DNA from: Branchiostoma floridae
Lineage: Eukaryota > Chordata > Leptocardii > Amphioxiformes > Branchiostomatidae
Direction of reading: 5' to 3'
Length of the DNA: 60,000 nt
NCBI RefSeq assembly: GCF_000003815.2
Contig: NC_049979.1
Span: 31,867,013 to 31,927,012 of the forward strand
The translations under genes and the position numbers were made by a program. The first letter of the stretch is position 1; every line of letters starts with the position of its first letter. Under the pieces are notes generated by a model. It saw only the letters and a list, made by a program, of their open reading frames with translations, did not search any database and had not been told where the DNA came from. This document shows, piece after piece, positions 23,400 to 35,800 of this stretch.

Positions 23400-23640
23400 G
23401 TTGCACCTGCAGGATGGGTGGAGGAGGGTTGCGACTAGGAAGGAGAAGGAAGGAGAGGTAAGTAGTGAAGAGGATGGAACCTGTCAGACTAGGAAGGACA
23501 AGGAATGAGAGGTAAGAAGTGAAAAGGGTGGGACCTGTTAGACTAGGAAGGAGGAGGATGGGGGGGGGGGGGGTAAGTAGTGAAAAGGGTGGGACCTGTC
23601 AGACAAGGAAGGAGGAGGAAGGGGAGGTAAGAAGTGATGA
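23400..23640 (+). repeat. Purine-rich tandem repeat
   Basis: The phrase 'gtgggacctgtcagactagg' followed by 'aaggaggaggaaggggaggt' and 'aagaagtgaaaag' repeats at roughly 60-70 bp about four times. The strand is strongly purine-biased and contains a G13 run near 23560. No protein is inferred. Confidence 0.8.
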
Positions 23641-23697
23641 TGGCAAAGATAGCCAGGATGCAGAGGTAACCAATACCATCCAGAGGATGGACAATCT

Positions 23698-25603
23698 TTG
23701 GTGACCTCAGGGCTTGACTTCTTCTTTTTTGTAAACTTCCAAGGTCAGACATTTACTTTAGGCACAAGTGATGAATCTATTCAGGTTGGTACTTTGCAGA
23801 AAATGATATGTGATTCATGTGGACTGAACATTTCACCCCAAAATTTGTCTTTGGGAGGAATGTTTCTTTCTAATGAAAGTGAAATTTGTGGAAATACACA
23901 ATAAAACTGTTACTGTAATCTTTTTTGGTTGTGGAGGAGGCAAACCTAAAAAGTCTGTACATGTACATCCTGACAGATCATGCTTTTCATCATGTGCCTA
24001 CTGTAAGAGGTCATCAGCTTTTGAAGATTACAGGCATCCACAAGGTTGGAATGAAAGTATTAGAAAGTGGGTGGCTGAAAATACAAATCTCTCTGATACA
24101 GATTGTGTTTGCCGTACATATGAGCGAAAGTTTCGACACTCTGGCAAAACACCACAAATAGCTTCTTCATCTGACTTGTCACAGGAGTCTGATGCAATGC
24201 AACAAAATTGTTTTTCATCTGAGTTTGGTCTGTGTGACAACTTGTCAAGGCATGTTCGGAAAAAATTTTGCTGATGACATGATGTCTTATATTTGCTCCA
24301 TATCAGACCTTGCTGCTGGTTGTTGTTCAATACCTAACTCTGTCCCTATGTGTGCATTACATTATCATCAGTTTTGTCGGTTTTGTGAATTAGATAAATG
24401 TACACATTGCAATAAGATGATAAAATTCAATAGAAGAAAGAGATTTTGTCCAAAATTAGATATTCCTCAATCAGCATTGGAAGTGGTTGACTCAAAGTTG
24501 TCTGAAGGTTCGATTTTATGCAATTTTTGTTACCAGAGTTTGTATAGAACAGGAAAATTTGTTCCTGACTTTGAAAATTTAGAAAAACATTTAGAAATGT
24601 TAAGACAATTAGATACCAGACATGACTTAGACAATTTGCCACAGGTGGCACTGCATCAGGTTTCCTTTAAGGTTGGAGAACTGTTTTTGGAGAATAAAGC
24701 TATACTGCTTGTGGATGCCTATGACCTTTATGTAGAAACAGTAAATATGCTACTTAAGTCACATGGAAATGAAATACATGCTGATGAGGCTGCCACATTC
24801 TATTTCGAGCCCAGATGGCTTTTGGTTGGACTTTTGAGTGATCTTGGACATTTTCTATTGATCCACAAAAGCTCAAACACCAAATTGAGTTTATTGTTGT
24901 ATTATAAAGACTGTGACATAATAGAATCCCTACATTTGGCACTTTACATGGTCAGAGTAAATTCCCAGAAACATGATAATGAGGTACAGTCTATTCAAAC
25001 AATTTTTGCATCCATGTTCACAGATTCAAATATGGAAACTATTAATTCTAGACTTTTATCTTCACTGTTGTACATGAATACCCTAATTCATAGAGAGTCA
25101 TCAATATTTATAGAGAAGTTGCTCAATTGTCCAACCACTCTGCATGAAGTTAACTTGACATGACAATACATAATGATGAAATTCCCACATGTGATTTTGA
25201 AAACTTTGATATGAGTAAGCATTACCTTGGTTTTCTAAAGGAAAAGTCAAGTCATAGTTTGTCGAAGTTTTTAAAAAGGCTTTTTGCAACTTTCCATATC
25301 CTATTCATTGTCTCTGATGGCCAGTGTAGTTATCCCTTTCATATGATCAATTCAGAGCTAATTCATTCTTACAGTCAGTCTACTGATCTTATGCAGTTGT
25401 TGAATCGCCTAGGTGTATGTTGTTCAAGTGATTCTCACCAAAGAGTACTTGAGTGATTGGAAGTGGAGGACAAACCGCATGATTTGACAAAATGTTCATT
25501 TACTGTGGCATCCATAGATAATATCAACAGTGGCAGCCCACATGCTGCAGTGACTGGTAGTTCTCGAGGTTGGAATGGAACTTCAGTACAAGCTGATCAG
25601 CCC
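23698..25603 (+). pseudogene. Ubiquitin-like domain plus Cys-rich multidomain gene remnant
   Basis: Four frame segments join into one protein-like string. Segment 1 (23698-23901) and the start of segment 2 give a ubiquitin-like beta-grasp: FVNFQGQTFTL, then SIQVGTLQKMICDSCGL, then LSLGGMFL, then KTVTVIFFGCGGGK. These align with the strands, helix and C-terminal Gly-Gly of ubiquitin. Segment 2 (23873-24256) adds paired Cys motifs (CFSSCAYCKRS, CVCRTYERKFRHSG). Segment 3 (from about 24258 to 25160) adds CRFCELDKCTHCNKM and ILCNFCYQSLYR, then a long helical region. Segment 4 (25160-25603) ends in FTVASIDNI and SSRGWNGTSVQ, a motif I associate with uncharacterised marine-invertebrate proteins. 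Lesions are a +1 shift near 23900, a +1 shift near 24258, a -1 shift near 25158 and a TGA at 25454. The 3' end is cut by a TTAA-element fragment. I do not recognise the family. It could be a transposon-borne gene or a decayed host gene. Confidence 0.6.
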
Positions 25604-25653
25604 AAATTAGCGCGGGCCTCAAAAGCTCCCCCCCCCCCGTCTGAATAGGGTTA
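25604..25653 (+). mobile_element. Right-end fragment of TTAA element, family C
   Basis: The sequence 'gcgggcctcaaaagc', a C-run, then 'gtctgaataggg' followed by TTAA, matches the right terminus at 49920-49960. Only about 50 bp remain, fused directly to the broken Ubl/Cys-rich gene. Confidence 0.8.
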
Positions 25654-25808
25654 AAGAGCTACAGGGGTAAATTGGTGATAGAACTTAGTAATACGTAGTT
25701 TTATGAACAGATCTTCGCAGCATCTGTGAAAATTCAGTCACATTTCCACCCACACTGATCTGAAACTGGCATGAAGCCCGGTTTTTAGAGTAATGTGAGG
25801 GTCGACTC

Positions 25809-25919
25809 TAGCCTGAGTGTCATCCTAGTTGGTTACCGAGGCTCTCATACTCACCCCTCTGGTTTGTGAGGGGTGAGTATGGGAGCCCCAATAAGCTACC
25901 TAGGATGACACCCAGGCTA
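25809..25919. mobile_element. Fold-back element, arms about 50 bp
   Basis: The left arm starts TAGCCTGAGTGTCATCCTAG and the right arm is its inverse, ending CTAGGATGACACCCAGGCTA. Pairing continues through 'actcacccctc' and 'gaggggtgagt' to a loop of about 8 nt near 25860-25867. A few mismatches and small indels are present. This is the fold of a palindromic MITE. Confidence 0.8.
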
Positions 25920-28900
25920 CAATCCCTACTCCGCTGGCACTTATAATCAAAGTTATGTTTTTTTTTTCCACCTTGGCATTGGAAAATTGCAAAAACAACA
26001 GTAATCAATCTGCTACATTTTATCCTACAATGTTATGCAACATGTGGACATTTTTGTTACAGGGTATGTTGTTTAAACTAAAATAAAACAATAAAAACAC
26101 TGTCAGATAAATTGGGAAACAAGTAAAGGAACACACCCGGTACATAAACCGCCTTCCCCATTGAGTGCCGCAGGAATTTCCCATAGAGTGTAGTTTGCAG
26201 AACGGTTCTTGGTATCGAGAAATCATCAGAATAACAGCCAAATGTCTTCTAAATTTCTACCCAAAGGTCTGTCAGTCTGATATTTCCATGTTTTTGTAGG
26301 GTTTAGCCACAGTTACCGATACACAGCGCACATGGAGGATATAAACACTGACATTAGTTGTTCTCAGGTTACTCGTCAAAAAAATTGAAAAATTAATAAA
26401 AAATATCACCAAAATCAAGTTCCAATGTCCAAAACAATATTTTCTATAGATCACAGGCATATACTGTGCAGTTGTTAACCTTAGGGGGGTGAAATGCACT
26501 CGAAGATGGCATACTTATGTCTGCAATACAGCCTATATAGTAGAATTCCCAGCTGGCACCACCTGCAGTCTCGTTCTGGTGCCATGACCCCGAATGACCC
26601 CAGAAATCAAACATGGCCGCCACAACTGGAATTAACTGTATTCACACCTAATCTTTTCAAACTGTCCCACATAGACATAGTCAAGTCATGTCAAGTTTAT
26701 TGCGCAACGATTGTAACAGGTACAATGCATGGAATGCGACATGTTTTTTTAACAACTACAATAGTACAAACTATATACAACAGTATTCAACAGTATATCA
26801 ATGTAACATTGAAGAAAATATGGCGGCATAGTGTATTTCATATTGTTAGAACACTACTTCTCTTTTGCATAGCATTATATATATATTGGCCAAGGTGGAC
26901 AGATGCAGAGTTGGGACATGATATAAGTACATCAAATATTACTCTGCTTGTTTCGGGTAATGTTGTTCTGTTGTTACATATGGTCAATAACCTTCTCCTT
27001 TCATATGAAACTTTACATATACAATGCAAATCCCCAAAAAAGAGTCAACAATAAAGAGGTATTGTAGCACAAGCTATTAGATATCCTGTAATTTGATACA
27101 ATTTATAATGCCTTAGAATCGAGTGTAGTATTCTTCATAACAGCGAGGTCTATATCAATTCGTTGAGTTTTAGAATAATATACATATGCATACGTGTCCA
27201 TACGTGTCCATTAAATTTAACAGTTATCTAGCATTTCACCGTCTTGCTTAGAGCTGATTCAACTGTTATAATAGCATCCTAGTCTAACAGAATAAATGTT
27301 AAAAATGCTATAAATAGTAAATATTACATAGACACAATATACAACATCAATATACAAATAGAATGAGGACTATAATTGTATGATGTCACCACTAGCTTTT
27401 TGGTCAGACACATGGATGGCTGATAATTTCTAATTAATCTTATTTGTTTTTATCGGTAGTATTTATTATAATCCTAATGGAATGTAAATGTACAAAAATT
27501 TCCATAACCGACTTATTTATCATAAAACTATGATAAAACGACAGTTTAGAGACCGATATGAAATATTCTGATTATGTATATATGACTTGCACTACATCAT
27601 TCATGCCTTGTTATGTACATCTTTTACTAACTTACACGGATCATAATGTTTACAATCTAACCATTTACTGCTTGTTTTTAGAAAACTTATGACACATTGA
27701 CATTAAGTATGAAAATAATGGAGTTAATTGAAAAATTGGCATCTGCTAAACTTCCACCTTCCACAAACTGCACGTTACATGTATTGGAGTCCCATAGTGG
27801 AAAACACCAACAATGTGGATTTTCACCATAAGGTCTACAAAGTAAGTCCAAAGTAGAATTTTTTTGCCCTTCAATTTGTACATATCTGTAAAGATATCCA
27901 GAGGCTAAAATAATCCTTGGAAGATTTTGACTAGAATACCCCTGCTGTTACACATCAAGCTGCTATGAGGCCCAGCTATATGCCACATGTACCTTACATC
28001 ACAAGCTACCTGCCAACAATAAATTAAGAACATAGCCCACCAGTCCAGATCAAAAGATACGAAAAAATCTAGGCTCTGCTACAATATCAAGGTAAAACAC
28101 CAGGGGGACGAAATTATAACCCTGATCTTCGTATTTTCTACACCAACCCACGTACCAAATATCATTACAATCCATGCAGAGGTTGTAGAATTATGCTGAC
28201 CATATGTATGCGTAAATGCAGACAGACACACAGGCAGGCAGACAGACACACCAAAAACTATACCTTTGATAGAGGTTATAAATAGCCGAAAATGAAATAT
28301 GATCAAATTTTCAAAGACCACAGTTAAACTATATAATAACCTGACCCTGTCGGTATTGATTCGGATAACGCAAACGCCATACTTCAGTCTGCTGCTAGCA
28401 CCCAGGCTGTTCACATCAGTCATGACTTGGCTGTCATAACATCTGCCAAGCACAAGTTACTCTTCAGGCTATGTTTAAAAACTAGTGACTGTAGACAAGA
28501 AGTTAAAATTATGGATACAAATAAAGAGGTCAAATATGGACATAGCCCAGAATATATTAGTAAAAACACTAAATGTCACTTTACAATAGTGTGAGATAAT
28601 GTTGACAGTTTTGCGTACAGCCCCAGTCTGTCTATACGTGCTGGTAGACACCAACATTAAAAGTCAAAAACTAAACACAACTGAAACTGACTTAGCTGTG
28701 TTAGGGAAACAATTTTAAGTTGAAACACATCCAAATGCTTTATACAATTTTACAAAAGGGCTGATTTGACAGTACAAAATTTATCAACATTTGTTTTCCC
28801 AAAAGTGAAAGCAGCAGATAGTACTGTCTTCAATAAAAAAAAAAGAACCTTATTGGATTGGAAGATCCTTGGATTATATAGCAGCTAGTTGTTTCGGTCA

Positions 28901-29578
28901 TTCAACGAAATCCAGTACAGAATATTTACACCTTATGATCAGTATTACGATAATCTGTTTTCTGCTAAACTTCCTGACTGGCAGACAGTCTAGAATGAGT
29001 TGATGTGGTTATTGCGGTCAATGCCCTATACAAACTGCTCGATAAGTAACAGTGGAAGCACTGCCATGCAATTGCACAATATGTCGATTTATATTACCAC
29101 CAAATACAACATGTACCAGCATGTGTAAAATTCGTTGTACACCGCCGCAAAGCGAGCTAAATTGGCCAAACACCTGGTCAAACTGCCATTATGGGTATTC
29201 TCACCACTTACAAATAGTATTTTATTGTTCAGCATTATTATTGCTGCATTTAGGCATTGTATCAAATAACAAGCATGCAACACAAATACGTGACAACGAT
29301 ATGCATGTCTGTAGTTATATCTTTACTGGAAACAATGACAGACATACAAGCAGACATACTCCAAACCATATCTCAATTTGTCATAAAGGTTGTAATATCA
29401 TTTTGAGATGTTTTTTTTTTGAAACTTAAAGTCGATTAAAAAACAATTTTAAAAGCATAGCTGTATATTCCAATTTGTATTTGATTAACTGTCAACGCAT
29501 GTGAACTGCGCAAGTACCATTAGTTAGAAGTCTATACTTGACGTTATTCGTATATGCAATGATCATGCAAATGCACTT
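25920..29578. other. No gene recognised; scattered repeat remnants
   Basis: The longest frame (26494-27054, 186 codons) is compositionally ordinary intergenic sequence. It includes a phrase, 'caagtttattgcgcaacgat', typical of interspersed-repeat tails. At 28085-28265 a segment with 'taccaaatatcattacaatc' and CAGACAGACACACAGG runs also looks like an element 3' tail. This region lies downstream of the sulfotransferase gene's last exon. Confidence 0.4.
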
Positions 29579-29584
29579 TTTATT
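29579..29584 (-). terminator. Poly(A) signal of the sulfotransferase gene
   Basis: An AATAAA on the minus strand lies 25 nt past the stop codon at 29609-29611, followed by T/G-containing sequence. If used, the 3' UTR would be only about 40-50 nt. More distal signals cannot be excluded. Confidence 0.5.
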
Positions 29585-29608
29585 GTCATTTAACTGAGAC
29601 ATTTGGTA

Positions 29609-29875
29609 TTAAGGCATGTCCTTGTATTTTTTTATGAGCGAAAGGTTTTCATCAAACGAGTATCCAAACATATCGAAATCAGCTTTGTAGATCTCTCTGA
29701 TACGGCGCAAGTCACCCGCCGAGACCTCCCTAAAAGTGTTGCCGACGATCCTTTCAGCACGTGACTCGTGTTGTCTTGGCAGAATACATTCTTTTCCTAC
29801 AGCACCAATCTTGCGGAAAAAGAGATGGAAGTCTTCTGCCAAGGTGTCAGTATGGGCGATGAAGTCGTATTCGAT
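29609..29875 (-). CDS. Sulfotransferase coding exon 6 (C-terminus)
   Basis: The exon is 267 nt including the TAA stop at 29609-29611. The acceptor is CATTGTAG. It encodes IEYDFIAHTDTLAEDFHLFF, then RKIGAVGKECILPRQHESRA, and ends with REIYKADFDMFGYSFDE and a short basic tail. The Y-D-F-I/E-T-L-x-x-D and Y-x-x-D-F-x-x-F-G-Y patterns are the standard carboxyl end of this sulfotransferase family. Confidence 0.9.
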   Translation of the reverse strand: MEYDFIAHTDTLAEDFHLFFRKIGAVGKECILPRQHESRAERIVGNTFREVSAGDLRRIREIYKADFDMFGYSFDENLSLIKKYKDMP

Positions 29876-32800
29876 CTACAATGTATCGTGTATAAAAGCT
29901 TTAGTCATGTATCATCAACCTGTTTTATCACACTTAGAAGGATGCTTGCCATTTTTCATGTCATGTTTTATAATCCAATCCATAAATTTGAGATTGATTT
30001 TTCAAACGTTTAAGCTATTATGACGTGATATGACTTGATTATAACGTTATCAATTTGACTGTATTGGCTGAAACCATTAAAGAAGGGAATTCCCAGAAAA
30101 CTCCAAGGTATGCTATAAAAATATTACAGCAAGTGCAAATAACAAAATAACACACTTTATTACGACTTGTGTTGCCCAAAGCATCATCATTGACGCCAAA
30201 ATGACGCCATGCGTATTTAGGATACTAGTTGGGATCCGCCATCTTATATATACACCACCTTGGGTTTTCAAAAATATATTTCTGCAGTAAATTATCAGAA
30301 ATTACTTTGTTAGAAATGAAATTAGCGATTTTCGTAAAAGCACCATGTTCACAAACGATTACCATGTCAACACGAAAAGATAAGGAAAATTTTCCAAACT
30401 TTTTGAAATTGTTTTGAGTAAATCTATTAAAAAATTCTTTAAATTTGACGGCTCTAGTGTGAGCTGTTATGACATCATGGAAGTTGGCGTGGGCCACCAC
30501 CGCCCCCCAACCTTCTTCATGTAAATAGGGTTAACCTTATTCTGACGGGGTGGGGGATTTGAGGCCTGCGCCAACTTAAATACCTTACCTCGCTTAACTT
30601 TCGAATAGCTTAGGCAAAAGCCAACGAGGAAGGAAAGGCCCAAGATTCTTAACCCTATCCAGACTGGGCTTTTCGGGCATTCACTGTGCTCCTCCCCCCC
30701 CCCCCCCCCCCCTTCGTATTTTCAAAACGGCTTATCGTACGATCACCAAATTTGCAGGGGATGAAAAGCTCATTGATTTTTATAATTTGTGTAACTTTAA
30801 AGATATTATGACGTCATATGACGTAATTATGACGTCATTGACATATTTTTTGGCTAAAACGGGGAATTCTAAATAGCTATAATATTTCATATCATAATAG
30901 CTAAATATTTAGCACAAAAAGTTACCAACAAAGGTTTCTTATCAATACTCTTATCAAGTGTTATTAAACTTCTGTTTTCAAAATCTGACGCAGCGACGTC
31001 AATATGAAGTAATAACATGACGTAATCTGTAGTTTAGATATCCGCAATCTTGGATTATCAACCTAATATAAATTTTTGTCAACATATAACGCTAAAACAA
31101 CATGAAAATGGATTAAAAACGTCCACATGAATGTTTTCTGCAAGAAAATACCGAGTACACTGCGCGAAAAGGCAGATTTCCGCTGTGCAAATCCGTGTAC
31201 ACATGCAAGTAAATTTAGAGTTTCCACGGGTTTCAACGGGTGCCCACTGTGCGAACGTGACGTGCCCCTACATGGGGCACCCGTGTAAACCCGTGTAAAC
31301 GGACCACTGGCGTGTCCATAACGTGTCCTTCCTGTGGAAACCTGTGTGCACTAGCTGTGCCACCATAGTACACTTGTGCGTACGCGTGGAAACTAATGAC
31401 GTATGCTTTTGTTCGCGAATGACTGGTGCATAATTTGGCGGCTAATTATCACCTAATTATCTCCCCTGGCCTCGACTGAACCGTAATTACCCCCTTTGTC
31501 ATTAAAAGCAGCGTCATTTTCACTGCCCCGGGCTTTCCCAGCCCAAAAAGTTACCCTCCCAACTTTTCCCTTCCCTGTATATAGTGTATTTGCTTTTATT
31601 CGTGCTGAATTGTTTATTATTTCGTTATTTTTTGTTTTATTTTTTTCGATTCGACCGCTCCTGACGCGTTCCTTCATATGTACTTTATAGTGCTGTCGCT
31701 CCTTTAGATTCCAATGGTTCGTCGGTCCACCATCCTGTTGTTTGGGGGTTGTTATCCGCAGTCGCTCCACTCCAGGACGTTATAAACGTTGTCCTTGCTC
31801 CACTGTGCAATAGCTCCACATTTGATGACGAAAAGTTCATGTAGGTCTCTTGAATTCAGCATTCCTGCTCTGTACATTATGATGTCCATGTGTCCTTTTA
31901 GACAAACAGTTGCTAGTCAAGAGCAATATACATTATCACATTGCAGAATTCCAAGCGCGGACGTGCACGTTCCTAACAGTGGTATCCAATCCATCGTGAA
32001 ACATGGTGTAGGGCCTCCATGGAGCCGAGGGAACTCCAAATCACCCAAGTCGGCCGGACAGAAACTTGTGTACCACGTAGAGTTAACAGGCAGGGGCGCG
32101 TCTGACGATCCGAGCGGTGGGGAACACCCCACCTCACCCACAGAGAGCCCGCTCGGCCCTCGGTACACTGGGTAATGGTCGGGAGGACAGTTGTTGCTCT
32201 AAAAGTAGCATTTGGTCCCATGGCACTAGCAGTAGGATTCAATTCAATGGCAAGATAATGTCCGGTCTTGACGTGCGCTGTTTGTCGTGCGATCAAATAC
32301 TTAGCTATCGGCCGGTCTGCGCAGCGTGAAAGCACTCTGAATGAAAAGACAACCGTCACAGGTTTGAAAATTGGGACACGTGTGTTGATTGGTCATCATT
32401 TCCAAACACCAACCTCATGCGTAAAATACGATTGGCTACTTCGGATGGGTATTTGAATACAAACAGACAGAATAACTCATTGTATATACATTGTACTATT
32501 TGTGTGTATGTCACATCAAGGAGTTTGTACATAATGACCTGCGTTCTATAAGTATTCTTAGGTCACTAAAGAAAGCTTGAGCTTTTCTTGTGTATCATTG
32601 TTTTATTATATAATATATAATATATATATTATATAATATACATTCGCACAAGTTCTAATATTCTTTAAACACACCTTGGGCTTTAGATAAATCATTTGTG
32701 TCTGCTGAAAGCCTACCAAGCAAAACAAAAAAGATGCATTTAAGATTATCGACCAACTACACCCTGTGTATATAGCCCCCCGCTAAACTCCCTTCCATGG

Positions 32801-35800
32801 CAAACTTACTTTCCCGTTTTTTTTTTAGAAAACTCTAGTCCAATTTGAAAATCGCGAACAAGCCCCCATAAAATAAAATTCATCCCTCCTCGTAGCCTGC
32901 GAAGGAGGCCGTGAGACACGCGCGTCTGGACGCCATGTTTTCAAAACAAAACAAAACAATGAAATGTGTATTAGGGGATGGGTGCTTGTGGAAGTCCAGT
33001 AGTTAACCAAGGACGTTCTATCAGAAGAGAACGTTCTTGAGTTAACCTTCTTGCTTTTCATCTCCTTGTTTTCACCTTGCTTTAATACTTGACTTTATTG
33101 GTCGGTATTACACACTTGTGACAGACATTTGCTGAGTTCATTAGTATTCAACTGGCGGGTCAAACTTCCGCCCCTCAATATTCAACCAAAAACCAAGCTA
33201 GGCAGACAATCTCCATAATACCGATATAAACCAAAAATTACACTGTGAAAGTGAACTATACAAATATTGAAGTTCTCCATAACCTAATTATCTTTGTAAA
33301 AGTTTGATTAGATTTGTTTCGACAAACAAGTACAATGCAAATCCAACACGGTGTCGGAATGCGGCGTTAACATACTGTATAAACAAAGCCGACCGACCAA
33401 AGAACAACACTTTCAATCTAATAGAATCTATATGCATTGATAGGCGCCGCACTCCAGGTGAAAGCCTAGATGACAATCAACTCTTGTAATGTTGCTTTGA
33501 AAACAATTCATATCATAAGTTACAGAAATCGGGCACACTCCGCTAAAATTGAATATGTGGAGTGGTGACTTTAATCTTACACGCTATCTGTATATAGGGG
33601 TAAAGTAGTTTGTTGAGTTTCGTGTATACGGCACGATCGTGTTGCATATCTTATTTCACGTGCTGTTGGCGTCGGTTTCGTTATTGACTTTCCCACAAAT
33701 ACATACCGACATGTGGCAAGGGTTCTGGGTATTTTTACTTTACAATTCACATAACTGAATTATCAGACACTTCTCAGCTCTCCATTGTTTACGGTAATTG
33801 TTCAACACGAGAAGTGTGCAATGGTGGCACGCGTGGACTCTTCGCGTGCCCTATCGTGCGCACAGGCTTTCAATGTTGGGGCACGCGGGAACAGGCAGCC
33901 CGTGGAAACCCGTGCCCACGGCGAGGACGCGTCAGGTTTCACCATAGTGCGCAATGTTGGGAACTCGTGGAAATTTGCCTTTTCGTGTAGTGGTAGTGAT
34001 GAAATCCGAGTGAAAATAAGCTGGTTATCCTTTCCATCATGATATTGTCGGCCATCTTGGATTTTGACCAATTGCGTCATCTCATTAGCATAACTTATGA
34101 ATATATAATAATAATTGTTTAAGATGTGTTAGATATTAAAGATATATGAAAAGAAGTTAAGTTTAGCAAAAAAATCTTAAAATCCCATTGTTTAAACAAA
34201 GATTTTTGTAAAATTTGTTTTTCAGAAACCCGTTGCCATGGCAACACGAAATAATTACAAACTTACTCTATTTTTGTAAATTGTTGCCAACAATATTCTA
34301 GGAAAAGTGAGCAAGTTTAATTGCTCTAGCACAAGCCGTTTGGGAGCTTTACGACGTCAAAGATGCAGCGGCATCGAGGGGTACGAGGGGCGGTCAATAA
34401 GTAATGCCCCTGACCCATTTCTCATAGCAGGATATTAATGAAACTTGGCACAGTTATTAGTCTTTCTCTTCATAGGAACCACCCAGAGTTATGCATTTCT
34501 TCAACAGTTGATGCAGCTCTGGAAGCCGTTTTTGTAGGACAACCCAGGTTGGTCGTCCAACAGATACCTCATTACTGGCAGAAGAGGGCCGACCAGCTCT
34601 GGGAGCTGTTTCCACAGACTTCCGGCCATGTTTGATTTCAGGATGCCAGCGTTTTACAAGGTCATATGATGGGGAATCATCACTATAAGTTTTTTTTTTT
34701 TTTTTCATTTCATTAAAAGTCTCCTTTGGTGTGCGTCCTTTCAAATACAAAAACCGGATCATTGCGCGACTCAACTGGCTCCATTTTACACCTGGTCCAT
34801 CTCACACCTGACTCAGTTCAAACACCAGTAAAAAAGATTCCGGAATTAGTTCAGAGCTATATTTTGCAACATAACCCATAGAGATATGAACCATTACACA
34901 TACAAAACTTCATCTAGATCAGACAACTGGAAGTGGATCAGGGGCATTACTTATTGCAAGCCCCTCGTATGTAAAAAAGTACCCGACCGCAAGAGTCACA
35001 ATCGACGCAAGAAGAACATTCTATGCAGTAATGGCTAAAATGAGCTGAATCCTGCTCTGATTTAGAGTTTTGATAGATTTAAAAACAGTCGGTCTATCCC
35101 CTGGCAAGCATACCTTAAGTTTCTCAAGTTTCCAGACAATACAATGACATGGCGTAATATTCCTTACAATGCTCAAACTTTACGTTTACACCATTGTCTT
35201 AAAATTTTGAAATCATTATTATAAGTCGAAAAAGAGTTAAAGACGTTAGAAGAGCAGGCCTCAAAAGCCCATTCGTCAGAGATTGACATAAAAGCCCGGT
35301 CCAGTAACGCGTAAGCATCAGGTACGAAGTTACACATTTTGTACTAGTTATCCAATACCGTGGATGCATTAATACAAAAAAAGCTACATCGAAACATAAC
35401 GCTAGTATGTGTAATGAAATTTCTACTTACATACCTGGCATGGATCACACAGTTCATAAAAAGTTTTCCAGTGTCCATTTATATACTTTTGGTCAATAAT
35501 GGCACGGATGAAATCTCGGAAGGATACATTAGGCAGGTCGTCATGTCTCTTCCATGATGCAGACTGAAACATGAACAATAGTAAAATAACAGACAAAACC
35601 CAAACAGGCCTCCTGTTTGGGTTTTGATACATGATACAATTCGGTGTGCTGTAATAATGGTTTTTGCGGTGTAGCTACCAAAATCCTTTGATACTCTCTG
35701 GATAAATTAGTCCATTGCAAATCAACAAGCATTCCGTCTTGCACTAATCTCCACAAATTTTGTCTAATTAAATTGATCAATTTCAGCCAGAGACTGAAGA

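Larger units (their letters stand above)
30655..34380 (+). mobile_element. TTAA element, family D, split by a CACTA-type insertion
   Basis: The left end is TTAA (30651-30654) then CCCTATCCAGACTGGGCTTT, a C-run of about 20, then 'cttcgtattttcaaaacgg' as in the complete copy at 44298-45218. The body is interrupted at 31157/31158 and resumes at 33993-33996 with 'gatgaaatccgag', the YY1-like GCCATCTTGG (34051), a degenerate CRE and a perfect RFX X-box at 34232-34245. The right terminus is missing; a mariner element starts at 34384. Confidence 0.7.

Noticed and set aside
24250-24270. A6T4 run at the frame change, considered as a programmed ribosomal slippage site
   Set aside because: The required change is +1 (or -2), whereas a heptamer of this kind supports -1. 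Other lesions, including a stop codon, show ordinary decay.
26494-27054. 186-codon open frame as a gene
   Set aside because: No domain, no splice context, an antisense frame of similar quality, and repeat-like DNA within it.
29052-29429. Cys-rich 125-codon plus-strand frame
   Set aside because: No recognisable motif spacing, repeat-like surroundings, and no splice partners.
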